From: Bdellovibrio sp. GT3
Lineage (GTDB): Bacteria; Bdellovibrionota; Bdellovibrionia; Bdellovibrionales; Bdellovibrionaceae
Direction of reading: 5' to 3'
Assembly: GCF_037996765.1 (NCBI RefSeq)
Contig: NZ_JBBNAD010000005.1
Span: 1,086,001 to 1,150,000, forward strand
DNA: 64,000 nt
The translations under genes were made by a program, and so were the position numbers. Within the stretch, counting starts at the first letter, position 1. Every line of letters starts with the position of its first letter. This document shows, piece after piece, positions 7,689 to 16,774 of this stretch. Below the pieces are notes generated by a model. That model searched no databases, was not told the DNA's origin, and worked only from the letters and a program-made list of their open reading frames with translations.

Positions 7689-8843
7689 ATGAAAAAGCCA
7701 ATTGCTATGCTATTTGGGTTCGGAATGTTGTCACTTACTGCATGCAGTAATGGATTTGAAGCTGCTCAACTGGATGTTTCAAACGCAATTAAAGCCAACC
7801 AAGCGGCGGCAACGTACGATGCATGGCACGCTTCCGAAGACAGCCCGGAACATGTATTTGAAAAATGGCGCGAAGAGATCAGCAAAGAAGGCATGACGGC
7901 GGCCGATGTCTGTCAGGCGTTGAAAGAGATGGACGTTAAGCATTTGACTTTGTTTGAACAAGAGTTGGATGCGGAAGTGAATCAGGACATCGTCAAGGAC
8001 TGTGCAAGTGAACTTACTTCCAGATTGAATGACTACTATCGTGATGATCGTGCGACTTTGACGACAAATCTTGGAAACTTTTTTGACGGGGAAACCGTTT
8101 TCACAGCCCCAGGAAAACAAACTGTGGTTCTGCCGGGTGCCGGCGTTAATAAAACATCCCAATTCAAGTTCCAAACAATTGAACGTGCGATTGACACCAG
8201 AAACGGCTTTGATGGCACAGCAAGAGCCAACGGCAAACGTCTGCATGTGGGTCCAAAAGAAGTTGTATTGACGTTTGATGATGGTCCATCTCCTTATACA
8301 AAAACAATCCTGAAAACCCTTGCGGAAGTGGATGCCAAGGTCATGTTCTTTCATGTTGGCAGAAACGTGATTGCCAATAAAGAATACGTGAAAATGGTTG
8401 CTAATGACGGCCACGTTGTCGGAGGTCACTCGATGACTCATGCCAACCTGGGTAAGCTGGGTTTGCAAAGCGCGGAAAAGGAAATGTACGGCAGTTTGAA
8501 CGCCATCCAATCGGTTCTTGGTTGGGCTCACCCGGTATTCAGATTCCCATACGGCAGTTCCAGATCTGATTTGAAAAACTCATTGAAGACACACCATGTG
8601 GGTGAGTTTTTCTGGAATGTTGACAGCTTGGATTGGAAGTCAGGTCGTTCAAACTCTGAAATGATTGAATTCACAATGAAACAAGTGCGCGCCAACAACG
8701 GTGGAATTGTTTTATTCCACGATATTCAAAAACGTACTATGGAAAGCCTTCCGCAGTTCCTTGCGGTGCTCCATAAAGAGGGCTACAAGATTGCAGTTCT
8801 TAGACCTACCAATGTGATGATGAGTCCTATCAAGCTTCCATAA
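7689..8843 (+). CDS. Polysaccharide deacetylase lipoprotein (NodB domain)
   Basis: 384 residues. The signal peptide ends in lipobox LTAC, so Cys19 is the lipid site. A helical region (about 20-150) precedes a NodB deacetylase domain with all metal and catalytic motifs: TFDDGP at 195-200, HSMTH at 247-251, RFPYG at 285-289 and LFHDI at 342-346. It should remove N-acetyl groups from a GlcNAc-type polymer in the periplasm. Start: AAAGGA at 7675-7680 lies eight bases before the ATG at 7689. It is a paralogue of the gene at 10322. Substrate could be the polymer made by this operon or peptidoglycan; Bdellovibrio is known to deacetylate prey wall. Confidence 0.9.
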   Translation: MKKPIAMLFGFGMLSLTACSNGFEAAQLDVSNAIKANQAAATYDAWHASEDSPEHVFEKWREEISKEGMTAADVCQALKEMDVKHLTLFEQELDAEVNQDIVKDCASELTSRLNDYYRDDRATLTTNLGNFFDGETVFTAPGKQTVVLPGAGVNKTSQFKFQTIERAIDTRNGFDGTARANGKRLHVGPKEVVLTFDDGPSPYTKTILKTLAEVDAKVMFFHVGRNVIANKEYVKMVANDGHVVGGHSMTHANLGKLGLQSAEKEMYGSLNAIQSVLGWAHPVFRFPYGSSRSDLKNSLKTHHVGEFFWNVDSLDWKSGRSNSEMIEFTMKQVRANNGGIVLFHDIQKRTMESLPQFLAVLHKEGYKIAVLRPTNVMMSPIKLP

Positions 8844-8850
8844 AATGACT

Positions 8851-8877
8851 TCTGACTGCGCTGCGAGTGCAGTCAGA
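8851..8877 (+). terminator. Hairpin after first deacetylase gene
   Basis: TCTGACTGC (8851-8859), nine-base loop, GCAGTCAGA (8869-8877), then TTAATTT. The stem is strong but the T tract is poor, so it may only partly stop transcription before the Wzz gene. Confidence 0.45.
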
Positions 8878-8918
8878 TTAATTTCACCAAATTAATCCTC
8901 ATTACAGAATAGACACAG

Positions 8919-8940
8919 GCCATCCTTTTGAAAGGATGGC
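8919..8940 (+). promoter_or_regulatory. Perfect hairpin in the leader of the Wzz gene
   Basis: GCCATCCTTT, two bases, AAAGGATGGC: a perfect ten-base inverted repeat that ends 14 bases before the GGGGGG ribosome site of the gene at 8967. It is followed by AAAACT rather than a T run, so it is not an ordinary terminator. It could be an mRNA-stabilising hairpin or a regulatory leader. Confidence 0.45.
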
Positions 8941-8966
8941 AAAACTATGTGCTTGGGGGGATGAGT

Positions 8967-10325
8967 ATGCAGGATCCAAACTTGGAGCCAGAGCTTAGTG
9001 TTGGTGAAATTCTAAAACTATATTTGTCACACTGGCGGATGTTCGTATTCTTCACAGCGATTCTTTTCGGCCTGAGTGTGCTTGTTTATGCAGTTAAGAT
9101 CCCCTATATAGCCTCCACGACTGTGATCTTTAACGACTCACAGAACTCTTCAGTACAGGCCTTTACAACGCAGTACTTTGGCTTAAATAAATCCCTGCAG
9201 GAATCAAAAAAAGGCAGCAGCCTTTTGTCCAAACACATTGAGTATTTGAAAACCCGTGAGTTCTTTGAGGCGGTGCTAAGCAAGATCCCGGAACGGGGAG
9301 AATCCCCTCTTATATCAATGGAAGAGCGCAAAGGTTATGAAACTCTTCGCGACAAGTATTTAAGTAAAATTTCGACGACGCCAGAAAGCAAGATCGCCTT
9401 CCTGCAGAAGCTCGATGGCTGGATTCGCGCGCAACTGGATTCCGAGTTCGAAATCAAAATCACGGCGGCCACTCCCGATCGGGCGATGTCTTTGTTTTTG
9501 GTGAATACCGTTGTGCAAACCGGCAGCGAGCTTATGAAAAAGCGTGAAGCCCAGGAAATCAATCGCGTTGAGAACTTCATTATCGAACAGAAAAAAGACG
9601 CCGATTCAAAAATTGCAAGTCTGGGCATGGAACTGGCTGAAGTTGAAAATCGCGATCACAGCGTTGTGCCCTTGGCATCCAAAGACAAGATCAACGACTA
9701 TGTCAGTGAACTGCTGGTGCGTGGTAACGAACTGAAACTTAAAATTTCCCAGAATTCCAAAATGATTGCTTACCTTAAAAAAGACCGGACTGATAGTAAC
9801 GACAAAACCATGTACGGTGTTGGCGGTCAGATCGAGAATCTGAAAAATCAGAATGATATTTTGAAGGATCAACTGGGGCAGGTACAGGCTTCAATCAATA
9901 GTTTGAAGTCTGAATCGCGAGAGCTGCCGTACCAGGCGCATATGGCCGATGACTTAAGAAAGAAGTCCGAATTGGAGTTCGCAAGATACAAGGAACTCAG
10001 TACAGCTCTTGCAAAGCTAGAGTCCCAAAAGCTTTCGGTTGGAAATCGCTTTGAAGTCCTGGAACCGGCTCGTTGGGAGAACACCTCTCCGCAGATTGGT
10101 TTGATGGCCTTGGCACTGCTAAGCATTCTGGTCAGTCAGTTTGTTGGATCGTTGATTATCTATTTCCGTTACTTGTGGAATCCAAATGTTGTGACAGCTG
10201 AAGCCACTCGCAATCTTGTGGTGTTTGACAATCACTCCATGGATCCTCGCGTGATTATCGAGAACTCAAAAATCAAATTGAATCTAAAACAACCGGACAA
10301 GGATGAAACGGTGGATATCATATGA
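8967..10325 (+). CDS. Wzz/GumC-type chain-length determinant (no kinase domain)
   Basis: 452 residues. A first membrane segment (about 24-44) is followed by a beta/alpha start (YIASTTVIF) and a long periplasmic coiled-coil region (about 180-370). A second membrane segment (about 385-405) comes after the conserved proline-containing stretch EPARWENTSPQIG. This is the layout of polysaccharide co-polymerases that set chain length with a Wzy polymerase. There is no C-terminal tyrosine kinase, only a 45-residue cytoplasmic tail. Start: ATG at 8967 is eight bases after GGGGGG; the ATG at 8961 is too close. The 3' end overlaps the next deacetylase by four bases (ATGA). Confidence 0.85.
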   Translation: MQDPNLEPELSVGEILKLYLSHWRMFVFFTAILFGLSVLVYAVKIPYIASTTVIFNDSQNSSVQAFTTQYFGLNKSLQESKKGSSLLSKHIEYLKTREFFEAVLSKIPERGESPLISMEERKGYETLRDKYLSKISTTPESKIAFLQKLDGWIRAQLDSEFEIKITAATPDRAMSLFLVNTVVQTGSELMKKREAQEINRVENFIIEQKKDADSKIASLGMELAEVENRDHSVVPLASKDKINDYVSELLVRGNELKLKISQNSKMIAYLKKDRTDSNDKTMYGVGGQIENLKNQNDILKDQLGQVQASINSLKSESRELPYQAHMADDLRKKSELEFARYKELSTALAKLESQKLSVGNRFEVLEPARWENTSPQIGLMALALLSILVSQFVGSLIIYFRYLWNPNVVTAEATRNLVVFDNHSMDPRVIIENSKIKLNLKQPDKDETVDII

Positions 10326-11455
10326 AGCATGTATGCGTAAGATCTGTGATGGTACTGGGTATGACTGCATTGACCGCCTGTGGCGGCGGAATCAGTGAAC
10401 AGATTCTAGAAACCATCACTGTGAATAAAAATTCCACCTCATTGGCAGAGTGGGATGCCTCTCCGGCAAATCCGGAGCATCTTTTTAAAAGCTGGCGAAG
10501 TGAGAACACGGACATCAAGTCCCAGGAAAAGTTTTCTGCACAGCTGTGCGCAAAGCTAAAGGATCTGGATGGCTTGTCCTTAACAATATTTGAAAATGAA
10601 ATTCGCGAGGACATCAATCAGGCCCTGGTGAAGTCCTGTCGCAAAGATCTGATGGCACAACTTGAAAGGCATTACACTGCAGAGCGCGCGACTTTGAAGG
10701 TTCGAGTGAATGCCCTTACGACAGATCCTTCAGGCAATAGTTTTCAGTTTCCGGTAAATACCCAATATCGGGATGTTTCGAAGGGATACTTTGCCCGCGC
10801 CGGAGACGTTGCACCCAAAGAAATCGTCATTACTTTCGATGACGGTCCGAATGATGTTTACACTCGATCAGTGCTTAGAACGTTGAAAGAGGTCAACGCC
10901 AAGGCGCACTTTTTCCAGCTGGGAAAAAACGTTCGCCAGAATCCTGAAGTTGTTAAAATAGCGGCAGCAGACGGGCATGCGATGGGCAGCCACTCGGTGA
11001 CTCACTCCTGTCTGGCGACTACGGCTAATTGTGAGCGCATGATGTATAAAACGCTGTCGTTCACAGAGGCTGTTGCTGAAATCAAGGGCGGGCATCAGGC
11101 GGTTTTCGATACCTTGGGTTATGTTGAGCCATTTTTCCGCTTTCCTTATGGGGAGGTCGATCCCGAGCTTCGCAATTATTTGAATGCGAACTCTGTGGCT
11201 GAATTTAACTGGAATATCGATAGCGAGGATTGGAAGGCGCAAACCAACGAACAGCTATTGAAATTCACATTGGAAACTATTGAAAAAAAGGGACGGGGTA
11301 TTTTGCTTATGCACGATATACACCGTCGTACCGCAGAGGTTTTGCCACAGTTACTGGCTGAGCTTTACAACCGTGGGTACAGTATTGTATTACTCCAGCC
11401 CACGGACGCGGCCGCAAGATTCAATAGTAAACTGGTGAAAAAGCCCGTCCCATAA
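10322..11455 (+). CDS. Second polysaccharide deacetylase lipoprotein (NodB domain)
   Basis: 377 residues; the lipobox LTAC gives a lipidated Cys20. NodB motifs are complete: TFDDGP 171-176, HSVTH 224-228, RFPYG 273-277, LMHDI 329-333. Compared with the paralogue at 7689 it has an insertion after the histidine motif that contains two cysteines (C230 and C237), which may form a disulphide. The N-terminal region (WDASPANPEHLFKSWR) matches the paralogue (WHASEDSPEHVFEKWR), so they are duplicates. Its start is coupled to Wzz by a four-base overlap. It probably acts on the same class of GlcNAc polymer at a membrane surface. Confidence 0.9.
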   Translation: MKHVCVRSVMVLGMTALTACGGGISEQILETITVNKNSTSLAEWDASPANPEHLFKSWRSENTDIKSQEKFSAQLCAKLKDLDGLSLTIFENEIREDINQALVKSCRKDLMAQLERHYTAERATLKVRVNALTTDPSGNSFQFPVNTQYRDVSKGYFARAGDVAPKEIVITFDDGPNDVYTRSVLRTLKEVNAKAHFFQLGKNVRQNPEVVKIAAADGHAMGSHSVTHSCLATTANCERMMYKTLSFTEAVAEIKGGHQAVFDTLGYVEPFFRFPYGEVDPELRNYLNANSVAEFNWNIDSEDWKAQTNEQLLKFTLETIEKKGRGILLMHDIHRRTAEVLPQLLAELYNRGYSIVLLQPTDAAARFNSKLVKKPVP

Positions 11456-11460
11456 GGGAC

Positions 11461-11835
11461 ATGAAAACAGATAAAGACCGACCCTCTACCTGGAAATCCT
11501 ATAAACAAGGAATGTGCAGTGGTTGCCATGGCCACTGCTGTACCATGCCGGTGGAAGTTAAGCTGGCGGATCTGATTCGTCTGGGAGTCACCGACGAGGA
11601 TGAGGCTGCGAGCGGGGTCAAAAAGCTTTCCAAACGTCTGATCAAAGAAAAGATCGTCATCTCGTATCGAAGCGGTACGGAGTTCTTTATGCTGGCGTCC
11701 CGGCCTAATGGGGATTGCCATTTTCTTCATCCTATTACGCGCCTGTGTACCGTCTATGACAAGCGCCCTGATACGTGCCGGGAATTCCCCAGTATTGGCC
11801 CTCGCCCCGGGTTTTGTCCGGTCGGCCCCAAGTAG
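11461..11835 (+). CDS. YkgJ-family cysteine-cluster protein
   Basis: 124 residues with the zinc/iron cluster pattern of the YkgJ (CxxCxxxCC) family: CSGCHGHCC near the N-terminus, then C-HFL, LC-x-YD-x-RP-x-x-CREFP and a late FCP. The family binds a metal ion or iron-sulphur cluster; its exact role is unknown. It begins five bases after the deacetylase stop and may end the operon. Confidence 0.82.
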   Translation: MKTDKDRPSTWKSYKQGMCSGCHGHCCTMPVEVKLADLIRLGVTDEDEAASGVKKLSKRLIKEKIVISYRSGTEFFMLASRPNGDCHFLHPITRLCTVYDKRPDTCREFPSIGPRPGFCPVGPK

Positions 11836-11878
11836 GTTTGTCGATAGTATTGACAGGGTGGTGCGCGGTCACGGCACT

Positions 11879-11893
11879 GTCTCATATTGAGAG
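11879..11893. promoter_or_regulatory. TCTCA-N3-TGAGA palindrome, site 1
   Basis: GTCTCATATTGAGAG, 74 bases before the ATG at 11968. It is one of four exact TCTCA-N3-TGAGA sites in the window, all at similar distances before gene starts. A possible -10 (GCATAAG) lies 32 bases further down. It is probably a transcription-factor site; the factor is unknown. Confidence 0.6.
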
Positions 11894-11967
11894 ACGCCAG
11901 ATTCAACCAATTGCAGCTTAGGTGGCATAAGGGATGCTCTTGTAACCAGTAGGAACAGGAGTCTTTT

Positions 11968-13026
11968 ATGAAACTTAAAGACAACAAACTTGAAATTGCA
12001 ATACTGGTAGTCGCGGCGATCCTTATCGGCGGCGTGGGCAATCTGTTCAAAGCACCTGTTCAAAAAGCACTGCAAAACAGCGACATCAGTTTTGAGATGA
12101 TTCGTCCTAAATCAGTTTTGGCGGCCCTATTTGATCTTGGTGGTCGTGAAGTTTCCCGTAATTACGTGAATCCATTTGGCAATAAAAAGGCTGAAGATAA
12201 AGCTACGACGCCAAATGCAGAAGATAAAACCAAACAGGCAGCAGCGGCAGCTGCAAAAACGGCTGCAAAAAAAGCCGAAGACAAAAAGGCTGATGCTGAG
12301 AAGAAATCCGAGACTGAAGTTCGTGTCGTAGACGCGGGTCCTGGCTTCAAAGCGGGTTCCGATGATCTTTCCACAGGTGCCGGTGCTGGTGCTGTGGCTC
12401 AAGCGGGCGCAGGTGCAGCTACTGACAAGGCAAATAAAGAAGCTGATAAAAACGCAATGACAGCAAATCAATGGCGCTCTTTGGTTTTGGGTCAACCAAC
12501 CAAAGAAAACGTTAATAAAATGGTTGTGGCTTTCATGGAGCAGGAACTAACAGACGCTGAATTCTACGGGATTGTGAAAGAGCTTTTGCAAAACAGCAAC
12601 GCCGAAACACAAGCCTTGGGTTTGTCGGCAGCGAGCACCTTCTACACAGCGACAGCATTTAATACAGTGGCTTCCAGCTACAAGGGCTTCTCAGCTGATA
12701 TGCAAACCAAAGCAATGGCTTACCTTCTTGGTTACGCAAATGCAGGTCGCTTGAGTGCTTTGGCGTCCTCTTTGAAAAGCAGTGATGTCGAAGTGGTCAA
12801 CTTGGCAGCTCAAGTTGTTGTTAAAGGCTATAATTCTGCAAAAGAAGGTACCGCAACCAGCCAAGGCAACCGTTTCCGCGGCGATGCCTTCACGAACGCA
12901 TTGGGCAATTACACTCAGTTTGTAACCCTTTTCACGGAACTTTCTCAAAACAGCCAAAGTTCAGAGATCGCAAGCATCGCGAACTCTGCTTTGAGTCAAA
13001 TTCAATCGGGCGTTGCATCTCTATAA
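11968..13026 (+). CDS. Anchored protein with Ala/Lys-rich linker and helical repeat domain
   Basis: 352 residues. A single membrane segment (about 9-26) anchors the N-terminus. Residues of about 70-160 are a low-complexity A/K/E/D linker followed by a Gly/Ala-rich stretch. The C-terminal half (about 165-352) is helical with alternating small and hydrophobic residues, suggestive of ARM/HEAT-like repeats. A similar layout is seen in the gene at 50402. No enzyme motif is visible and no family is recognised. A TCTCA-N3-TGAGA palindrome lies 74 bases upstream of the start. The ribosome site AACAGGAG precedes the ATG. Confidence 0.75.
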   Translation: MKLKDNKLEIAILVVAAILIGGVGNLFKAPVQKALQNSDISFEMIRPKSVLAALFDLGGREVSRNYVNPFGNKKAEDKATTPNAEDKTKQAAAAAAKTAAKKAEDKKADAEKKSETEVRVVDAGPGFKAGSDDLSTGAGAGAVAQAGAGAATDKANKEADKNAMTANQWRSLVLGQPTKENVNKMVVAFMEQELTDAEFYGIVKELLQNSNAETQALGLSAASTFYTATAFNTVASSYKGFSADMQTKAMAYLLGYANAGRLSALASSLKSSDVEVVNLAAQVVVKGYNSAKEGTATSQGNRFRGDAFTNALGNYTQFVTLFTELSQNSQSSEIASIANSALSQIQSGVASL

Positions 13027-13058
13027 GAGCTGGACAGCCAAAGGTATTTGCGACGACA

Positions 13059-13802
13059 ATGATTCACATGAATTTCGGTCGTCGCTTTTTATTTTTAATC
13101 ATCGCATTCTTTTGTGCGCATTCTTATGCAGCCACACAGTTGCCTCGTAACTTGGATGTCGGTGATCAAAATAGAACTTTGGAAATCCTGGGTTATGGAT
13201 CATCCTCAAAAATTCTGGGCGACCCGTATCCTCTAGGTGGGTATTCGGGCGTTGAAGTCGGTGTTTCATCCCAATTCATTCCTGTGAGTGATCTTGCCAC
13301 TTTGGGCAGCGGCACCACTGAAAAGGGCGAGATGTCCTATTATACAATCACTCTGGGTAAGGGGTTGTTTTATAATATCGACACCTTCGTTTATTTTTCC
13401 CCGGCAATTCAGACAGAAGAAATGCAAAATTTTGGTGCGCAGATTCGTTGGGGATTTTACGAAGCTTCTTTTTTTCCGATTTCGTTTTCGACAATGATCT
13501 ATGCCGGCGGAGCTAACTTTCAGAATTTGGTTAATATCGCAACGACGGGTTGGGATTTGATCGGCACTGTGAATATGGAAAACGTGGCGTTGTATTTTGG
13601 CGGCGGCCGCGTGCGAGCACAAGGAACATTTATCGGTGGCAGTGCAGGAATTACGGCATCCGGCAATACGGAGTCCCGGGATATTACTGACAACCATACA
13701 TTCTTTGGTGTGAATATCGAGATTTCCAAGGCATTCATCGCCCTGGAAGTGGATCGTTACACAGATTCAGTTTATAGCGGGAAATTAGGATTTAGATTCT
13801 AA
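13059..13802 (+). CDS. Probable outer-membrane beta-barrel protein
   Basis: 247 residues. A signal peptide ([15 protein letters not shown]) is followed by alternating polar and aromatic strands, and the protein ends in KLGFRF, the terminal-Phe signature of barrels inserted by the BAM machinery. No specific family is recognised. The start could be 13059 or the in-frame ATG at 13068, which gives a neater signal peptide. The 3' end overlaps rfaE2 by 18 bases tail to tail. It follows the anchored protein by 32 bases and may share its transcript. Confidence 0.75.
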   Translation: MIHMNFGRRFLFLIIAFFCAHSYAATQLPRNLDVGDQNRTLEILGYGSSSKILGDPYPLGGYSGVEVGVSSQFIPVSDLATLGSGTTEKGEMSYYTITLGKGLFYNIDTFVYFSPAIQTEEMQNFGAQIRWGFYEASFFPISFSTMIYAGGANFQNLVNIATTGWDLIGTVNMENVALYFGGGRVRAQGTFIGGSAGITASGNTESRDITDNHTFFGVNIEISKAFIALEVDRYTDSVYSGKLGFRF

Positions 13803-14264
13803 TTGAGCTTTTTCAATAAGCTTTGTGGTGGATTTGCCATCAATGAACTGCAAAGACATCACTTGGCCACCATAGCCCGCAACAAAAGTTCCACCCACGA
13901 TCTGTTCAATTTTCCAGTCGCCACCTTTTACCAGAATGTCGGGCTTAACTTTCTTGATCAGATTTTCCGGTGTGTCTTCAGTAAAGATCACAGAAAAATT
14001 CACGCAACCCAATGCTGCCAGAATTTCTGCGCGATCATTTTCAATTTGCACGGGACGAGTTGGACCTTTAAGGCGCTTTACGCTGGCATCAGAGTTCACT
14101 CCCACAACCAGAACGTCACCCAGGGCTTGAGCCTCCTGCAGGTAACGAACGTGACCCACATGCAGCAGATCAAAACAGCCATTGGTGAAAACAATTTTTT
14201 TGCCGGCAGAGCGAAGCGGAGCCAAGGCTTCAGAGATATCATCAAACTTACGAACTTGGCCCAT
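13785..14264 (-). CDS. rfaE2: D-glycero-beta-D-manno-heptose 1-phosphate adenylyltransferase
   Basis: 159 residues, a stand-alone nucleotidyltransferase of the HldE C-terminal type. [17 protein letters not shown] carries the HxGH motif, and GKSTTKLI is the family's late signature. The enzyme activates heptose phosphate to ADP-heptose for lipopolysaccharide inner core. The separate kinase half is not in this window. It is the last gene of a five-gene reverse operon, eight bases after the RDD gene. Confidence 0.9.
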   Translation of the reverse strand: MGQVRKFDDISEALAPLRSAGKKIVFTNGCFDLLHVGHVRYLQEAQALGDVLVVGVNSDASVKRLKGPTRPVQIENDRAEILAALGCVNFSVIFTEDTPENLIKKVKPDILVKGGDWKIEQIVGGTFVAGYGGQVMSLQFIDGKSTTKLIEKAQLESKS

Positions 14265-14272
14265 AACGAAAC

Positions 14273-15082
14273 CTATACTTTCTTAAGAAGGCGCGCACCT
14301 GTGATCTTACCAGCAAAGTCTTTGTTGAAAAGAGCTGATATAACCGGAAATACAAAGAATCCAGTCGCGATCACCAAAAGGCTGCGAGCGGCAACTTTAA
14401 GGTAAAACAGACCTGAGTTAAGTTCTTCAGGTTTGCCTACGCGTTGATCGAAAGCCCACTCACCTGGAGTGGCACCCGTGAAGATGCGGTTCACAGTCAG
14501 GTAAATGAAAGCAACACCCGCGAAAATTCCGAACGTCGAGAAGTAAATCAGGAAGTTTTCATCCGGATTCGTCAAGTTTGCCACAAGATCGATGCGAGCG
14601 ATAGAGACCAGCAGGATCAGGCACAGAAGGCTGGCTGCGATAACAAGCATTCCATCCAGCAAGCCTGCTGAAAAGCTGAAATACGTGCTTTTGTACTCTT
14701 GTTTGGTTTGAGCTGTGATTTTGGTTTTTGATTTTGACTCATCAAATTCCAAGCGGCGGTTTTTTTGAAGAGTTTTAAGAATCTCATCAACCGCAGCTGT
14801 TGAAGAACTTGGGGAGGCATCGCCGCCCACTTCTGTCAGGTAACCCGGAGCAGAAGGAACTTGAGATTCGATACTGGACTTTTTGCGGGGAAGTGGTGGA
14901 CGAAGTGGATCCGTAGAACCTTCTTCCAGCAATTCCAAGCCTTGGTTTTTCAAAAGAGTCGGGGATGGAGTGGAAGCAAACGAGTCCACATCAGCATCAG
15001 CTTTTGCAGCCGCTGCCTTCTTTTTGTGGAAACCTAGACCATCCGTGAGGGGCTTAAATTCAAACTCTTCGAAAGGATCCAT
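14273..15082 (-). CDS. RDD-family membrane protein
   Basis: 269 residues. A long disordered N-terminal region (1-120) rich in S, P, K and E leads into an RDD domain with three or four membrane segments. The R and D signatures are visible: [19 protein letters not shown] and a late [15 protein letters not shown] proteins are poorly understood; some affect sodium exchange or recruit partners. It sits between rfaE2 and rsmE in the reverse operon, with gaps of only eight and ten bases. Confidence 0.8.
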   Translation of the reverse strand: MDPFEEFEFKPLTDGLGFHKKKAAAAKADADVDSFASTPSPTLLKNQGLELLEEGSTDPLRPPLPRKKSSIESQVPSAPGYLTEVGGDASPSSSTAAVDEILKTLQKNRRLEFDESKSKTKITAQTKQEYKSTYFSFSAGLLDGMLVIAASLLCLILLVSIARIDLVANLTNPDENFLIYFSTFGIFAGVAFIYLTVNRIFTGATPGEWAFDQRVGKPEELNSGLFYLKVAARSLLVIATGFFVFPVISALFNKDFAGKITGARLLKKV

Positions 15083-15092
15083 TCCTTCTCCT

Positions 15093-15854
15093 TTAAACCA
15101 TCAGATCAAAGTCATACTTTAGGACTGATACCAAGGCCATGCAAGCCGTTTCAACTCGCAAAACTTGGGGTCCCAAGGTGACTGGATGAAGGCCTAGGTC
15201 CTGGAATTTTTGAACTTCGGAATGGGAAAAGCCGCCTTCGCTACCCACGATAATCCAAATGTTGGAGATACCTTGGGTGTGAGACGCTTTAACTTTGCTG
15301 ATGTATTCTTTAATGCTTAGCGTTGACGAGCCTTCATATGCAAATAGACCCACGGAAGAGTCATTTTGGTTAATGATGCCAGCAAGCTTATCAAAGTTCA
15401 CCGGTGCGTGAATTTTCATCAGATCACCACGCCCCGATTGTTGGGTCGCGGATTTCACGATTTTATCCCAGCGGTCCGTTTTGTTTTCAGAGATCTTTTC
15501 GCCGGAGCGAACGAAACTGAATTCAGAGAAAAACGGTTGAATGCTTTTTACACCCATTTCCACAGATTTTTCCATCACTGCATCCATGACGGGAAAACGT
15601 GAGACCGAAAGAGCCAGGTGAATGTGCGGAGTTTTTAATTGAGGAATATCACGTTCTTCGATGATACGCGCGACAGCGTTTTTTTTTGAAACCTGAGTGA
15701 CTTCGACAAAGTAAGCTTTGCTGTCTTCAGTAAGAACTTCGAATTTCGATCCTTCTTCCTGGCGACAAACATCGAAGATGTGATGAAACACATCTCCAGT
15801 GAAATTAACCTGATCTCCGAATAGATCTTTTTTGTCGATCCAATAGCGTCTCAT
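15093..15854 (-). CDS. rsmE: 16S rRNA m3U1498 methyltransferase
   Basis: 253 residues, matching the usual RsmE length. An N-terminal PUA-like domain (about 1-70) precedes a SPOUT knot domain with the diagnostic IVGSEGGFSHSEV and LGPQVLRVETA motifs, which bind S-adenosylmethionine. The enzyme methylates U1498 of 16S rRNA in the assembled 30S subunit. It lies 11 bases downstream of prmA, a very common pairing in bacteria. Confidence 0.95.
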   Translation of the reverse strand: MRRYWIDKKDLFGDQVNFTGDVFHHIFDVCRQEEGSKFEVLTEDSKAYFVEVTQVSKKNAVARIIEERDIPQLKTPHIHLALSVSRFPVMDAVMEKSVEMGVKSIQPFFSEFSFVRSGEKISENKTDRWDKIVKSATQQSGRGDLMKIHAPVNFDKLAGIINQNDSSVGLFAYEGSSTLSIKEYISKVKASHTQGISNIWIIVGSEGGFSHSEVQKFQDLGLHPVTLGPQVLRVETACMALVSVLKYDFDLMV

Positions 15855-15865
15855 CGAAATCTACC

Positions 15866-16774
15866 TTACGCGTTTTCTGTGGATTTTGCCCAGTAGCCAA
15901 CCCATTCGTCTTTTTCCAGACGACGAACGACTTCAAGGTTGGTTCCTTCAAAGAATTTTTCAAAGAAGTGATTGTCACGCTCTTCAAGGATACCAGTCAG
16001 CAAAATGTGACCGCCTGGTTTCAGTACGCGTAACAGGTCTTTTTTGATATTGATCAAAACGCCATCGATGATGTTGGCAACAACAACGTCATAAGTCCCG
16101 CGCATTTCATCCAGTTGAGTTTCCGGAACATCGATTTGCGGAAGTTTGTTCAGTTTCACATTTTCACGAGCCACGCGGCGCGCTTCAGGATCAATTTCGA
16201 TCCCTGCAACCAATCCAACACCACTCATCTGAGCCAGCATTGCCAGGATCGCAGTCCCAGTGCCGACATCAAGCAACGCCCAGTCTGCCAGGTTGGCTTT
16301 GTGTTTTTCAGCCAGCTTGTGGATGAAAAAGGCCATCATCTGTGTTGTTGCATGAGTGCCTGTACCGAATGCCATGCCCGGATCGATATAGATCGGGTGT
16401 TTGCATTCCGGTGGGGGAGTCAGCCACGAAGGCACAACCCAAAAGTCACCAATCAAGCGGAAAGGTTTGAAACCTTTTTTCCACTCTTCAAGCCAGTCTT
16501 TGTTTTCTTCTTCGTAAATCTGCCAACGGATCAAAGCACTGTATTCAGTCAGGCCTTTGAAAAAATCAGCTTCAGGGGAGTTGGGGAAGAATACATCCAA
16601 TTCGTGAGACGATACGTTCACGAGAGTTGGATCATAGGTTAAATCGGGTTGGGTGAAGACCAAAGCTTCAGTGACGCCGGAAGCGCCACAACTAAAGCTG
16701 TGTGTGGTAATAATGTCTTCAAGATCAGCAGGAACCTGGCTTAAACGAACGCGGAAATATTTATTGTCACTCAT
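15866..16774 (-). CDS. prmA: Ribosomal protein L11 methyltransferase
   Basis: 302 residues from the ATG at 16774. The methyltransferase core shows LLDVGTGTAILAMLA (SAM motif I), IEIDPEARRVA and the ANIIDGVLI motif that replaces NPPY in this family. It methylates ribosomal protein L11. An upstream in-frame start (16978) lies inside the preceding gene and gives improbable sequence. The true ATG overlaps the stop of the 17348 gene by eight bases (ATGAGTGA), indicating translational coupling. It is followed by rsmE. Confidence 0.93.
   Translation of the reverse strand: MSDNKYFRVRLSQVPADLEDIITTHSFSCGASGVTEALVFTQPDLTYDPTLVNVSSHELDVFFPNSPEADFFKGLTEYSALIRWQIYEEENKDWLEEWKKGFKPFRLIGDFWVVPSWLTPPPECKHPIYIDPGMAFGTGTHATTQMMAFFIHKLAEKHKANLADWALLDVGTGTAILAMLAQMSGVGLVAGIEIDPEARRVARENVKLNKLPQIDVPETQLDEMRGTYDVVVANIIDGVLINIKKDLLRVLKPGGHILLTGILEERDNHFFEKFFEGTNLEVVRRLEKDEWVGYWAKSTENA

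Noticed and set aside
7779-8531. Reverse ORF of 250 codons inside the deacetylase gene
   Set aside because: Antisense shadow of a gene with full NodB motifs.
8905-8960. Possible cyclic di-GMP (GEMM) riboswitch before the Wzz gene
   Set aside because: CACAGG and a GAAA are present, but the second stem and the conserved GCAAAGCC and closing elements are not.
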